The translations under genes and the position numbers were made by a program. The notes under the pieces were generated by a model. It ran no database searches. It was not told the origin of the DNA and was given only the letters and a program-made list of their open reading frames with translations. 64,000 nt of DNA from Saururus chinensis (Eukaryota > Streptophyta > Magnoliopsida > Piperales > Saururaceae). The stretch is from NCBI GenBank assembly GCA_035235625.1, contig CP141144.1, positions 36,702,014 to 36,766,013 of the forward strand. The letters are read 5' to 3'. Shown one piece after another: positions 36,780-46,351 of the stretch (position 1 is its first letter; each line of letters opens with the position of its first letter).

Positions 36780-37040
36780 TCTTAAAGAGGATTCCTTTGG
36801 ATAGATATTCTTATTCTCGTTTTTCTTTATTATTCCTTTGTTTTGTTTGTAGATTACGCAAAGTCTCTACATAAGGAGACCATATTGTAATCAGTAGGAC
36901 AAGCCTCTTCCACCTAAGCTCTTCCTTTTTAAAGCCTTCTCTTGTAAATCTTTCACTTTTGTAATTTTCTCTTTCATCCACCTTTTGTACAAATTTTTTC
37001 ATTGTGATTAAAAGTTTCCTTTTTCTTTTACTTCATCTCC
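36780..37040 (+). promoter_or_regulatory. viral promoter and poly(A)-like region, copy 2
   Basis: CAAAGTCTCTACATAAGGAG (near 36857-36876) is the counterpart of the TATA region in the other two copies, followed by CTTCCTTTTTAAAGCC-type and TTTGTAATTTTCTC stretches and CATTGTGATTAAAAG near 37000. It separates unit B2 from unit A3. Confidence 0.5.
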
Positions 37041-37690
37041 GCTTCCATCTTCACCTTAAATTCTCTTTTCCTTATGAAATGGTAGTTGAGGCATGGAGAT
37101 CATCCAGGGGTAAGTGTGTGCTCCACATGTGATCATGAGGACACGGTCAAGTATGTAGGGGAAGGAAGGGATTTTTCTTTTTGTTATCTCTTCACCTTCC
37201 ACTTGTTGTTATGAAATATGGTTGACAGGTTACTAGCTTGGTTTTACCTATTATGATAAGGTATGCATCTCATTTCTTACTTGAGCCAAAAGTGATATGG
37301 TGCATATGTCATCTCTTATTTCCTCCCAAAATGGATAGAGGTAAGGTATTATTCCGTTATCTTATTTTGTTTAAGGGACGTAGCTATTTTGCCTCATTTG
37401 TTCATGGAGGGAGAAAGTAAGAGTTTGTGTTGTGCCAAGTTTGTCATTGATGATGAAAGTAGGAGATGAAGTGTTAGCCAATTTAATCATGATGGGTAAA
37501 ATTAGGATTTTTAATTTATTGACCTTTTTGTTTTATAACATGTGTTTCGACTATTCTCTCATCTTTTTCACTGACAAAAGGAGTATTCTAATCTCCTTTC
37601 CTGTCTTCCCTATGGGCTTGATCATATTTTTCGAATACTTGTGAGCACTTTAAACTTATAATTAATGTTTTAAAAATTATTTCATTAACC
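37041..37690 (+). other. viral leader region before movement protein, copy with extra sequence
   Basis: Sequence between the promoter region and the movement-protein part of unit A3. Its last 70 bases match the reverse complement of 32693-32762 at the head-to-head junction. The rest shows only short reading frames, as expected of a caulimovirid leader, and no recognised gene. Confidence 0.4.
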
Positions 37691-37699
37691 AAAAAATTT

Positions 37700-39580
37700 T
37701 ATTAAAAATTCTGAAGTTGTAGAATTTTTCAACATTGAGAATCATCTCAGGAATTGACATCTACATGTGGTAGATCCAAAAATGGTTTATAATATTGGAA
37801 CCTTTGATTATAAAATTAGTATGTTAGTAAAAACTACTTAACAGACTATTCCTGTTGATGATAGTAATAACACTATCTAGCTCTTAAGAGATAAAGATCT
37901 TTCTCATTATATTGATAAATATCAATATTTACATATTGGCCTTATTCAAGTTGCTTTAAAGCCTTTAACTTTGGAAGGTTTAAATACTTGTTTCGTATAA
38001 TGTTTATGTGATGCTAGATGCTTGAATTTTCAGCAATCTATTATGGGTGTTATTGAATCTAATTGATTTAATGGTTCAGTTTATTTTGGCTACTTTCTTA
38101 ATTTATATTTATCTTTATCTGATAATAATCTTCTAGATGTTATTACCTTAGACCTAGAATCTATGGGCTATGACTTTTAAACAAAGATCTAGGCATTTAA
38201 ATATTGCTTATCGTATTTATTATATGGTTATGAATACCTTAGTTCCTAATATAAGGCTTATAAGCACCAGAGGTCAAACTACCTTAATTGAAAGAAATCT
38301 TAAAAGATCTAATATGGCAATTAGAAAACTGATTTATTGGAATGAAATTCAATTCCTAAAAAGATGGAATTTGAATTTAGACCAACTTATACAAACTCCA
38401 GAAAGAGATGTTGAAATAAGATTTTCTAATAATAGATGCACAAAACTAAATATAATAAACTATTCAATAACAGAAGTATTCTTCAAAAAAATCTATTCAA
38501 AAAAGAATTTTAATTGATAAATTATCACCTTATGAGACCGAAGAAGTTAGAACTTCTAATATAAATATTCCACATGGAATCTACAAGCAGAATTCTTCTC
38601 TTACTCCTACAGAGATGGAATTTCAAGTCAATATTCTTCAATCTGAATTAAAAGTTGATAAAAATATGATTAATCAAAAATTTTATTTACCTAGAATTAA
38701 AAAATTTAGGGATTGGTATTTTAATACCTTTACTAAAACTGAAATTATGGAATATAAAGAAATGTATTATAAATTTTTATATGACAATAGGATTATTATT
38801 CCTTTTACATAATGGTTTATAAATAATAGTCCTTATCAAATAATTGTGGAAGAAGCAGAATTTTTATATTCCCCTTCAAAGATTAATAAAATGATAGAAA
38901 TTCATCATTCTCGTCAATTAATTTCTCAAGCTAGTCAATTAAGAGAAATTTCTTATAAGAAAGATATCTAGATAAACAAATCTCCAATGATATTCCTAAA
39001 CCAACAACCGGAGAAGATCCAATTAAAAATGATAAAGGAAATAAGGAGAAAATTAAAATTAATGAGGTCTTAAAATACAACAATTTGACTAAAAAGAGTG
39101 ATAAAGAAAGAAATTAGCAATAATTTATCTACTTCTTTCCAAAAGACACAAGTAGTTACTCTACCTTTTACTAAGGGTGATGATAAGGAATCTATCCCAA
39201 CCAAGACTAGACTAGTACAAAGACAGAAATATTATCTAGATCTTTGCAAAACTGAAATGTAGTCTTTCATAAGAAAAAATTTAATCAAAAAATCTTATCT
39301 CCCCTTGAGTTGTGCTACTCCTAGACTATTCCTAGATTATAAACCATTAAATAAGGTAGTAAATTGGATAAGATATCCAATTCCTAATAAAACAGATCTA
39401 CTATCTAGATTAAATGAAATAAATATGTTTTTAAAGTTTGACTTAAAGTCAAGATATTGGCAAATACAAATTATAGAATTTGATTGTTATAAATGGAATA
39501 TTATGCCCTTTGGAATATAAATTTCTCCTTCAAAATTTCAAAATATCATGAATGAGATTTTTGTCCCTCATAGTGACTTT
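37700..39580 (+). mobile_element. pararetrovirus unit A3: movement protein and RT
   Basis: Plus strand: movement protein (about 37.77-38.52 kb, with RYIDKYQYL-like and HLNIAYRIYYMVMNTL stretches), an intermediate segment with LPRIKKFRDWYFNTFTKTE (38.6-38.8 kb), then RT front half (about 39.15-39.58 kb, with LKFDLKSRYWQIQI). It is the inverted counterpart of unit A2. Broken fossil. Confidence 0.65.
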
Positions 39581-42010
39581 TCTATTGATGATATTTCATC
39601 TTCTTCATGTTCTGATACATAAAAAATTAATGAGGAGTGTTATTATAAAGGCACACACAATTATTATTCTTCTATTTTAAATATGAATGGTTTAAGTTTA
39701 AATATGTTGACTATTAATCAATCCTTTATATTAAATCTAATTGATCAAATCTAAGATCCTCAATCTAGAAGGATGGCTATTGAAAAATATATTGAGAGTT
39801 TCTCAAATGAATCAAATAAATCTTAGATGAATTATGAATCCATAGTTCCTTATACCTTATTAGAGGTTTACAATAGAATGAAAGAACCTAAAAGAGGAAA
39901 AAAATTACAAAGAAGATTCAAAAGAGGAAGTTTCTAACTTAGAGAAGAAATAAAAAATTCTAAAACTCAGAGTTACAAATCTAGAAAACACTAAAAGTAT
40001 TATCATAAATATAGAGGAAAATGATAAAATGCATCAAGAGATTAATAAAGAAGTAAATGATTATTTACAAATTATAAATAATCTTTCCTATCAATAATGG
40101 GTTGTGAATATTAAGCTAGTAATAAATGGCAATTTTTGTAGTGAAACAATTGCCTTGATAGACTCAAGTGTTGATATGAATTGTATCAAAGAAGGTTAAA
40201 TCCCTATTGAATATTTGGAAAAAACAGATCAATCCTTGAATACTACTAATGGGAGTACAATATATAGCGAGTATAAATTATTAAACTCTTATAATTGCAC
40301 AATATATGATATTAGGAATTCCTTTCCAAAATATGATTCATCCTATTCAAAAAATTGATTATAAAGGAATTAAAACCATAATAAATAGAAAAGAAATAAT
40401 ATTTCAATTTGTAACACAACCTCATATAGGTCTAATAGACCAAGTAAAAGAAAGCTTAATATTTGATGAAAAGAGGTAAATCTTCTCAATTTAATTATGA
40501 TTCAGAAAATGTTGCTGACTCTTTATTTGATTTTTCTTATCAGAAAAATAGATCAAGAAATGAATTAGAAATTCGCCAAAGTTTCATCCTCATGAAAAAG
40601 GAAATATCCCATGATCAATCAAGAAATTGAAATCTATCATGATTTCAAAAATACTACTCTTTCTCCATTGAGAAAGGAGGCATCAGCAATGATGCATAGA
40701 GTGTGGGAAAATACTATAAAAATCACAAGGATTTTGATCCTCAAGAATTCCAAGCTAGTCCCGAGTGTCCGGCTATGGGTAAAGACCTATTAAATCTGGT
40801 GATGGTTGTGGCTTTACCAAAAAGCCAAGTTGTCTAGAAAAACAACAAAATTGGGATCATCCATGATCCAAAGAATTGTTTTAAAACAAAAAATAAGTTA
40901 TCTCTTTTCAATAAATTCTTATTAGATAACTTATTAAATAATTTTAAAAATCAATCATATGTATCCTTTCTAAAATATATGCAAATGGTTTCAAGTGTTT
41001 TTTCAATTGTTCTAAAAGAAAAACAAAATTTTATTGCATCAAAAATGAAGGACATTGTTACTTTGTGTAAAATGTCCTCAAATATTTCAAGAACCATTTA
41101 TAATGAATGGATTTGTGAAGCTAAATTGCCCTTTGAATTATTGACAAAATTCAGAATTTGGAGCCTACAACTTAACAATAGTGGAAACAAACACTCTTTT
41201 ATATTTACAATGGTCTTTACATTGAGAAACAAGACTATATAGTAGTCAAATGAATTACTTCATCAGTTCCTCCGCTAATCATAAATAAGCCCGAAGATAA
41301 AAATCAAGAGAAAATTATTAAACTCTTTGAATGAGGCTTTATCAATAAATTATATATTCAAGATGCTTGGAAACTGAAAGATTTTTCTCCTATTATTTTA
41401 CAAGAGATAAAAAGATTTCTCGGTTATATTAATGAAAATAATATTGTTATCAATGTCACAATGGCTTCACTAGAATGGGAGAAGGATGGACAATGTTACT
41501 CTCCATTACATCTGCTATAGCTATATAAAGTTAAAATGAGTAATACGGACCAAGCCCTCATGAATAGCTACTGGGGGTATGATGATGAATTAACCATTCT
41601 GGATTTATAAGAACAGAAAAAATAGAGACTTATTATTACAAATGAGACAATAAATGAAGCTAGAGCTTTTGATTTACTAGAAATCAAAAGAAAGCTGAAA
41701 CACAACAGAAGAGTTGAAAGTCTTATCACAACAATCCAAACTCAATTGACAATAATTCAATGCAGTAATTATGACAGCAACCTTATTTGTGGAATTAGTG
41801 CACGAATAGATAAAGGGAAAATTCCAATGACTTAGAACACCAAAAATCTCTACCTACATGCCTTAGAATATCAAGAAGATCAATGGTCTAATAGTTGGAA
41901 TAAAATTGTTCATCCACCAATTTTTTTTAATGAAGACTATGAAAGTGACTGCACCCTTAACTCTATCGAAGCAAACAATCTAGAAAATGCTTTAGAGAAG
42001 TAATCTAACT
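39580..42010 (+). mobile_element. pararetrovirus unit B3: capsid tail, protease and large domain
   Basis: Plus strand: a capsid-tail segment directly following RT (about 39.58-39.95 kb), protease (about 40.13-40.46 kb) and the large unnamed domain (about 40.8-42.0 kb, with FIASKMKDIVT-like and NEWICEAKLPFELLTKFR stretches). Inverted counterpart of 26.23-30.10 kb without the 1.47-kb insertion. Fossil with many breaks. Confidence 0.65.
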
Positions 42011-42039
42011 TTATACATTATTGCCGACAACTCTTAAAA

Positions 42040-42310
42040 ATGATTCCTTTAGATAGATATTCATCATCCTTTTCTTTTTTTATTATTTCTTTATTTTGTT
42101 TGTACATTACTCAAAGTCTCTATATAAAAGACCTTATTGTAATAAGGAGAACAAGGCTTTCTCTCTCAAGCCTTTCCTTTATAAATCTTTTTTGGGCAAA
42201 GCCTTCCTTTTCCTTTGTAAAGCTTTATCTTTGTAATCTTTTCTTGTTTTCTACCACTTGTATAAAATTTCCCATTGTGAATAAAGTTGTTTCCTTTTTA
42301 CTTCATCTCT
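42040..42310 (+). promoter_or_regulatory. viral promoter and poly(A) region, copy 3
   Basis: CAAAGTCTCTATATAAAAG (TATA near 42119-42126) is followed about 155 bases downstream by GTGAATAAAGTTG (AATAAA near 42280-42285). It closely matches copy 1 at 25830-26090 on the opposite strand and marks the right edge of the viral cluster. Confidence 0.6.
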
Positions 42311-42340
42311 ACCCTAAATTTTCTTTTCCTCACGAAATAG

Positions 42341-42866
42341 GAGGCATGCACGAGGAGTTGTTCCTAGTGTTTTGAAGAAGGGAAAAAAATTATCTCCTAC
42401 TAGTTGGATTCTCATAAATAAAAGAAATAAAGGATTATCTATCCGCGACTCTACCGAAAGAACGCTACGGAAACCAAGGATTCAAAGAATGGCGTACACT
42501 GTGCATAACAAATGGAAATAATTGAAATATCTCCTACTCCTTTGGATTCACATGAGTGGAATAATTACAATAAGGTGCCTAAATGATTGTCCGTTAGGTG
42601 CCTTGGTATATTTATTCAATCAATGAAAATTCTCTCAATTAAGAGAGTCTCGTCTCCTTTTACAAGTTCGACAACAAAATGCACATCAATTTCCCATGTC
42701 GGCCACAGTTATAGATTTCTCTCTCGGTATCAACCACAATTTTTTCCCATAAAAAAATCGATGGTAGTTCCAGATATTTGTTTCTTCTTATGATTTGGAT
42801 ATCTATTATCTAGGTTGTCTAGGATAGCATGTGATGTCTAATTCCGGTGCATGTGAATGAATACTA
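42341..42866. other. unassigned sequence right of the viral cluster
   Basis: No gene or repeat family recognised. Short reading frames here lack any motif. It may be viral leader sequence or host DNA. Confidence 0.3.
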
Positions 42867-43665
42867 GCTAGAACTAGGAGTGTTAACAAGCTGAGCTGAG
42901 CCGAGTATTAGGCTGCTACGGCTCGAGCTCGAATTGCTGAAGCTCAGCTCGAGCTTGGCTCGAAGCTCGAATAAACTCAAACCTTTCAGCTCGAGCTTGA
43001 CTCAAAGCTCGAATAAACTCAAACCTTTCAGCTCGAGCTTGGCTCGAATTAGAAATCAAAAGCTTGGCTCGAACTTGAGCTCAAACTTAAATAAGTGAAT
43101 CATAAGCCTTGGCTCAAACTGGGCTCGAACTAAAAAAATAAAAATAATCTCTATATAAATATAAAGTATATGAAGTATCACACATACTAATATATTTTTA
43201 GTATTAAATATTAATAAATATACTTCAACATGTATTATGACTACACCGTGAACATTTGATTATAGTCACTATGAAAGAAGAAAACTATGACAAATAAGTT
43301 TTAGTTACATATGCTAAAAAAATGCAATATTATTATTTTTCTCTCTTTATGTACATATAATCACTAAAAAAATGTAAAAAATAAAAAATTATTTAGGCAA
43401 CATTGTCATCTACTCTTTTGTGTTTTCTTTTCTTTACATACTTATAAATCACTAATAAAAAAGTTATTTTGTAACCATAGTGTGCCTCTAAAATATTCTA
43501 AAGTACATGTAAAAAGATATGCATTTTGTAAGATGAGGATAGTCCCAATGTCATGCTTCAACTTTTAAAAGAATATCTAATCATTCTTTTCTAAACTAAT
43601 GTCATGCTTCTTTTAGAATTATTTTGAAGTATATTAGTGTGATATCATGTTGACCATCTATCATA

Positions 43666-43757
43666 TACTTATAGCTCCATTTGATTTTTCAATTGAACTA
43701 ATTTTAGTACATCTTGAAGAATCAAATTGCCCTATTAATTTGGGACAGAAGGAGTAT
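43666..43757. mobile_element. Stowaway-like MITE nested in hAT-like element 1
   Basis: Hairpin of about 90 bases from ATAGCTCCATTTG to CCTATTAATTTGGGACAGAAGGAGTA, with the CTCCxTCxGTCCC-type end known from Stowaway MITEs. The counterpart in element 2 is at 50884-50977. Confidence 0.55.
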
Positions 43758-44116
43758 ATTAGTGTTTGCGTCTCTAATATTTTTATTTTTATAAAATATA
43801 TATCATATATAAAAATTATATATCCATTATAATTTAACAAGGATATATATCAGGAAATTTTTTTATATGAGTTTAGACTCTTATACGTCAACATGAGGAA
43901 AGACATCATAGGCCATCAGATCGAGATCCAAATGTGCAAGAAGACATAAACTAATCTACCTCCCAAGTTATGTGTGTTCTTAGATCGTAATATGAGGATG
44001 CATGACATCGATACTCACATAGTCATGAGTGAATCTTGACTCATATAAACGGGTCTCATATATCAATATGATACATACTATTAGTATATGAATATGTGAT
44101 TATATGTCGTTTATAT

Positions 44117-44204
44117 ATTCCATTCATCTTAGATTAATAGCTCAATTAGATTTTTCAAAATGAACTAATCAAATAGAGCTATTAATCTAAGAATGGAGGG
44201 AGTA
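44117..44204. mobile_element. second Stowaway-like MITE nested in hAT-like element 1
   Basis: Nearly perfect hairpin: TTAGATTAATAGCTC on the left and GAGCTATTAATCTAAG on the right, closing with GAATGGAGGGAGTAT. The TA-flanked GGAGGGAGTA end is typical of Stowaway (Tc1/mariner-related) MITEs. The counterpart in element 2 is at 51132-51220. Confidence 0.65.
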
Positions 44205-44524
44205 TGTTATAAATATATATTTAAATTAATAATTATGTTTATATAAAATATATATATATATATTCTTTATTTTATATATATTATTTATATATAATTTTAA
44301 AATTATATTCGAGTTCGAGCTCAAGGTCGAGCCAAGTAGCATCGAGTTCGAGTTTTATTCGAGCGGAACCGAATCGAGCAGGGGTTTGCTCGAACTCGGC
44401 TTGAACTTATTCAAGCTCAAATCGAGTTCGAATTGACCCTGATTTGAGTCGAGCTTAATTCAAGCCAAGCCGTGCTGGGTTTGCTCACGAGCCAGCGTGG
44501 CTCATTTACAGCCCTAGCTAGAAC

Positions 44525-44960
44525 GTCGTCTGCTCCTTTCAGATCCAGCATACCGTACAACACCAGCAGAGGAATAGTTGCTTGGGCAGTTGGTTATTTA
44601 ACTTTTTTACTTCTAGAAGTGATTAGTAATTTAGGAGTACTAATATCACCCTATCAGCTTATGGTTGGCAAGCATTTAAGTGAAAAAACAAAATGAGGGC
44701 TGGCTAATAGTAACAGTGCCAGATAAGAAAGATGTCCTGGATAGTCTTGGCCAGGCAACTAAAGCGGAAATAGTAAAAAGTTGAAGCAGGAAGCGTGGTT
44801 AAATATGTCAATTCCCAGCTTATATATAATTTTCTTTCCTTTTCTTGAGCCTTTATCAAAAAATTAAGAAAATAAAATAATGTAACATATAAAAGCTGCC
44901 ATTCCAGAAGCTTATATATAATTTCCCAGCCAGCATTTGCAGTTTTGAACTGAAGAAGTG
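44525..44960 (+). promoter_or_regulatory. upstream region of the receptor-kinase gene, two TATA candidates
   Basis: Between the hAT duplication and the ATG. AGCTTATATATAATTT occurs twice, near 44816-44831 and 44910-44925. The second lies about 40-50 bases before the start codon and the first about 135 bases before it, so the upstream copy leaves a more usual 5' UTR. The duplication of the TATA-bearing segment is the only promoter sign visible. Confidence 0.4.
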
Positions 44961-45069
44961 ATGAGGATGCGTTATCCATTCCAGAAGGATTTTTTCTCTG
45001 TTTATTTACTTCTCCTTTTCCTTCCCATGTGCTTCATATCTCGGGCTCAGAAGCTGCCCGCTGAAGAAG
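44961..45069 (+). CDS. receptor-like kinase exon 1: signal peptide
   Basis: ATG at 44961 opens a 36-codon stretch with a basic start (MRMRYPFQK), a hydrophobic core (VYLLLLFLPMCFI) and a probable cleavage site before QKLPAEE. The sequence QKLP(A/E)xE(V) at the mature N-terminus is the hallmark of the plant LRR-VIII-2 receptor kinases, whose first exon ends in this place in phase 1. Here the next bases are GCAAGG, so the donor would be a GC-type (AG|GCAAGG) rather than GT. Linkage to the exons from 55853 on is inferred from family structure and strand, because the cap-domain exon expected next was not found. Confidence 0.6.
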
Positions 45070-45689
45070 GCAAGGATGCCAAATTCCCCTTGTATATATC
45101 AGCAGCTTCTTTAGATTGTTGTTCATTCAATATTAACAAGAATGTGTCTGATTTAATCGTGTCATTGCTTTCTAGCTCCTTTGTTATTCATGTGAAAATT
45201 CTCCCTTAAAAAGGCAAACTTTGTGAGCTTCTAAGAATTGGGTAGGGCTGTTATCTATACATGAGTTGGGTATATTTCATTTCTACTAAAATGTTCTCTG
45301 GATTTATCAATATTGATTTTAAAATGATTTTAATATTAATTTATGGTGAATTCTAATCCTAACTACATCGGTTTAGCATTACGGGAATACAGGCTTCTCG
45401 CATCAGCAATTTTTTTTTTAATTTCTGATTACCAAGATCAAATATATATGGTCTGGCATGCATCTGGCCGGCCTTATTCAGTCCTGCCGAAGGCTACGTA
45501 AACCCACCTAGCCAGGCTCGATTTCAGCTTGCATCCCAAGGTGCAGGGTATCTTATTAGCTTTTTATAAATAAAGGATGCTTAAATATGAATTTATGGCT
45601 GAGAGAGGATGGAAGCTGTGAAACCTAGTTTTGCTAATAGACTTTAAGAACTTGGGAAATACCTTCAAAATAGAACTATTTTTGTCTTA
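45070..45689. other. start of the 10.8-kb gap after exon 1
   Basis: AT-rich sequence with no recognised exon or repeat. It ends in ACTATTTTTGTCTTA, read here as the left tip of a Stowaway-like MITE split by the Tourist insertion. Confidence 0.35.
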
Positions 45690-46255
45690 GGGGTTGTTTG
45701 TGTATAGAATTTATATATGATTTTATCGATTATGCCCCAGTTCCAATTTTGAATTATCGGAATTATATTTATGTGTAAAAGGTGGCTGAAATTAAAAATT
45801 ATGCCCAAAAGCTGATTCTAAACCGTTTCGAGCTGGAATCGGCTTGACTCACCAAATTATCTCATAAGGTGATTCTATCTCTTGCTCTTAGTCCTCGTTT
45901 CGAAATTACAAGTTTTGTTATTTTTCAACAATTATTCTTTAAACTGATTTTAGCTTCAAAAAATGTGCCATATAGGTAGAGCCTACTTTAAAAGTTCAAA
46001 CTTACTTACCCTTGTGACATCTTATCTGATAAGGCTCGAATTTAGGAGCATAATAGTATCAAGAACGTTCATATCTGAATTCGGGAGAGAAAATTATATT
46101 ACTTTCATGTTTTAAAATTGGGTTTCGCGTGATATCCAAATTTATTATAAAAAATTTTATTATCAATCATAATTTACATTCGGCAGTAAATTTTTAGAAT
46201 TAGTTCAAAAAAATTCCACTTCCATTCAAAAAAAATTTAACACCCAAATAACCCC
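45690..46255. mobile_element. Tourist-like (PIF/Harbinger) MITE 1
   Basis: 566-bp element with terminal inverted repeats GGGGTTGTTTG on the left and CAAATAACCCC on the right, and a 3-bp target duplication TTA (45687-45689 and 46256-46258). TTA/TAA duplications are the signature of PIF/Harbinger elements. Non-coding. The internal sequence, with CTCATAAGGTGATTC and AAAAGTTCAAA stretches, recurs at 52087-53012 and 55195-55615. Confidence 0.7.
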
Positions 46256-46351
46256 TTATATTAATAATTTTATTTAATTTTAAAAAATTAATTAAAAATA
46301 ATTTAATTAAAAAAATTAAATAAAACTATTAATATAGGAGGAAGGGAGTAT
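46256..46351. mobile_element. Stowaway-like hairpin MITE, split by Tourist MITE 1
   Basis: Hairpin whose arms are TATTAATAATTTTATTTAAT and ATTAAATAAAACTATTAATA, closing with TAGGAGGAAGGGAGTATA. The left tip of the hairpin appears to be at about 45672-45689 (ACTATTTTTGTCTTA), on the far side of the Tourist element, so the Tourist copy probably landed in the TTA of this MITE. Confidence 0.55.

Larger units (their letters stand above)
22500..42340. mobile_element. endogenous pararetrovirus cluster (Caulimoviridae, florendovirus-like)
   Basis: About 20 kb of sequence built from Caulimoviridae parts: 30K-type movement protein, zinc knuckle, aspartic protease, reverse transcriptase, capsid-like segment, an additional large domain, and viral promoter/poly(A) regions. 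Parts from 22.5 to 32.76 kb lie on the minus strand and parts from 32.76 to 42.3 kb on the plus strand, so the cluster is head-to-head. No integrase-like segment or LTR pair was seen, as expected for a pararetrovirus captured by the host. All units are fossils with many breaks each. The assignment to florendoviruses rests on overall resemblance and needs a phylogeny. Confidence 0.8.
42875..44516. mobile_element. hAT-like non-autonomous element 1 with GCTCGAGCTCG subterminal repeats
   Basis: 1,642-bp element beginning TAGGAGTGTTAACAAGCTGAG and ending CTCATTTACAGCCCTA, imperfect terminal inverted repeats. A perfect 8-bp target duplication GCTAGAAC flanks it (42867-42874 and 44517-44524), matching hAT insertion. 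Both ends are packed with GAGCTCGAGCTTGGCTCGA-type repeats in opposite orientation, and the centre is AT-rich and non-coding. It contains two nested Stowaway-like MITEs at the same places as element 2 (50135-51527). Confidence 0.8.

Noticed and set aside
44472-44696. Small gene overlapping the right end of hAT-like element 1
   Set aside because: The reading frame crosses the transposon border and target duplication and has no recognisable motif.
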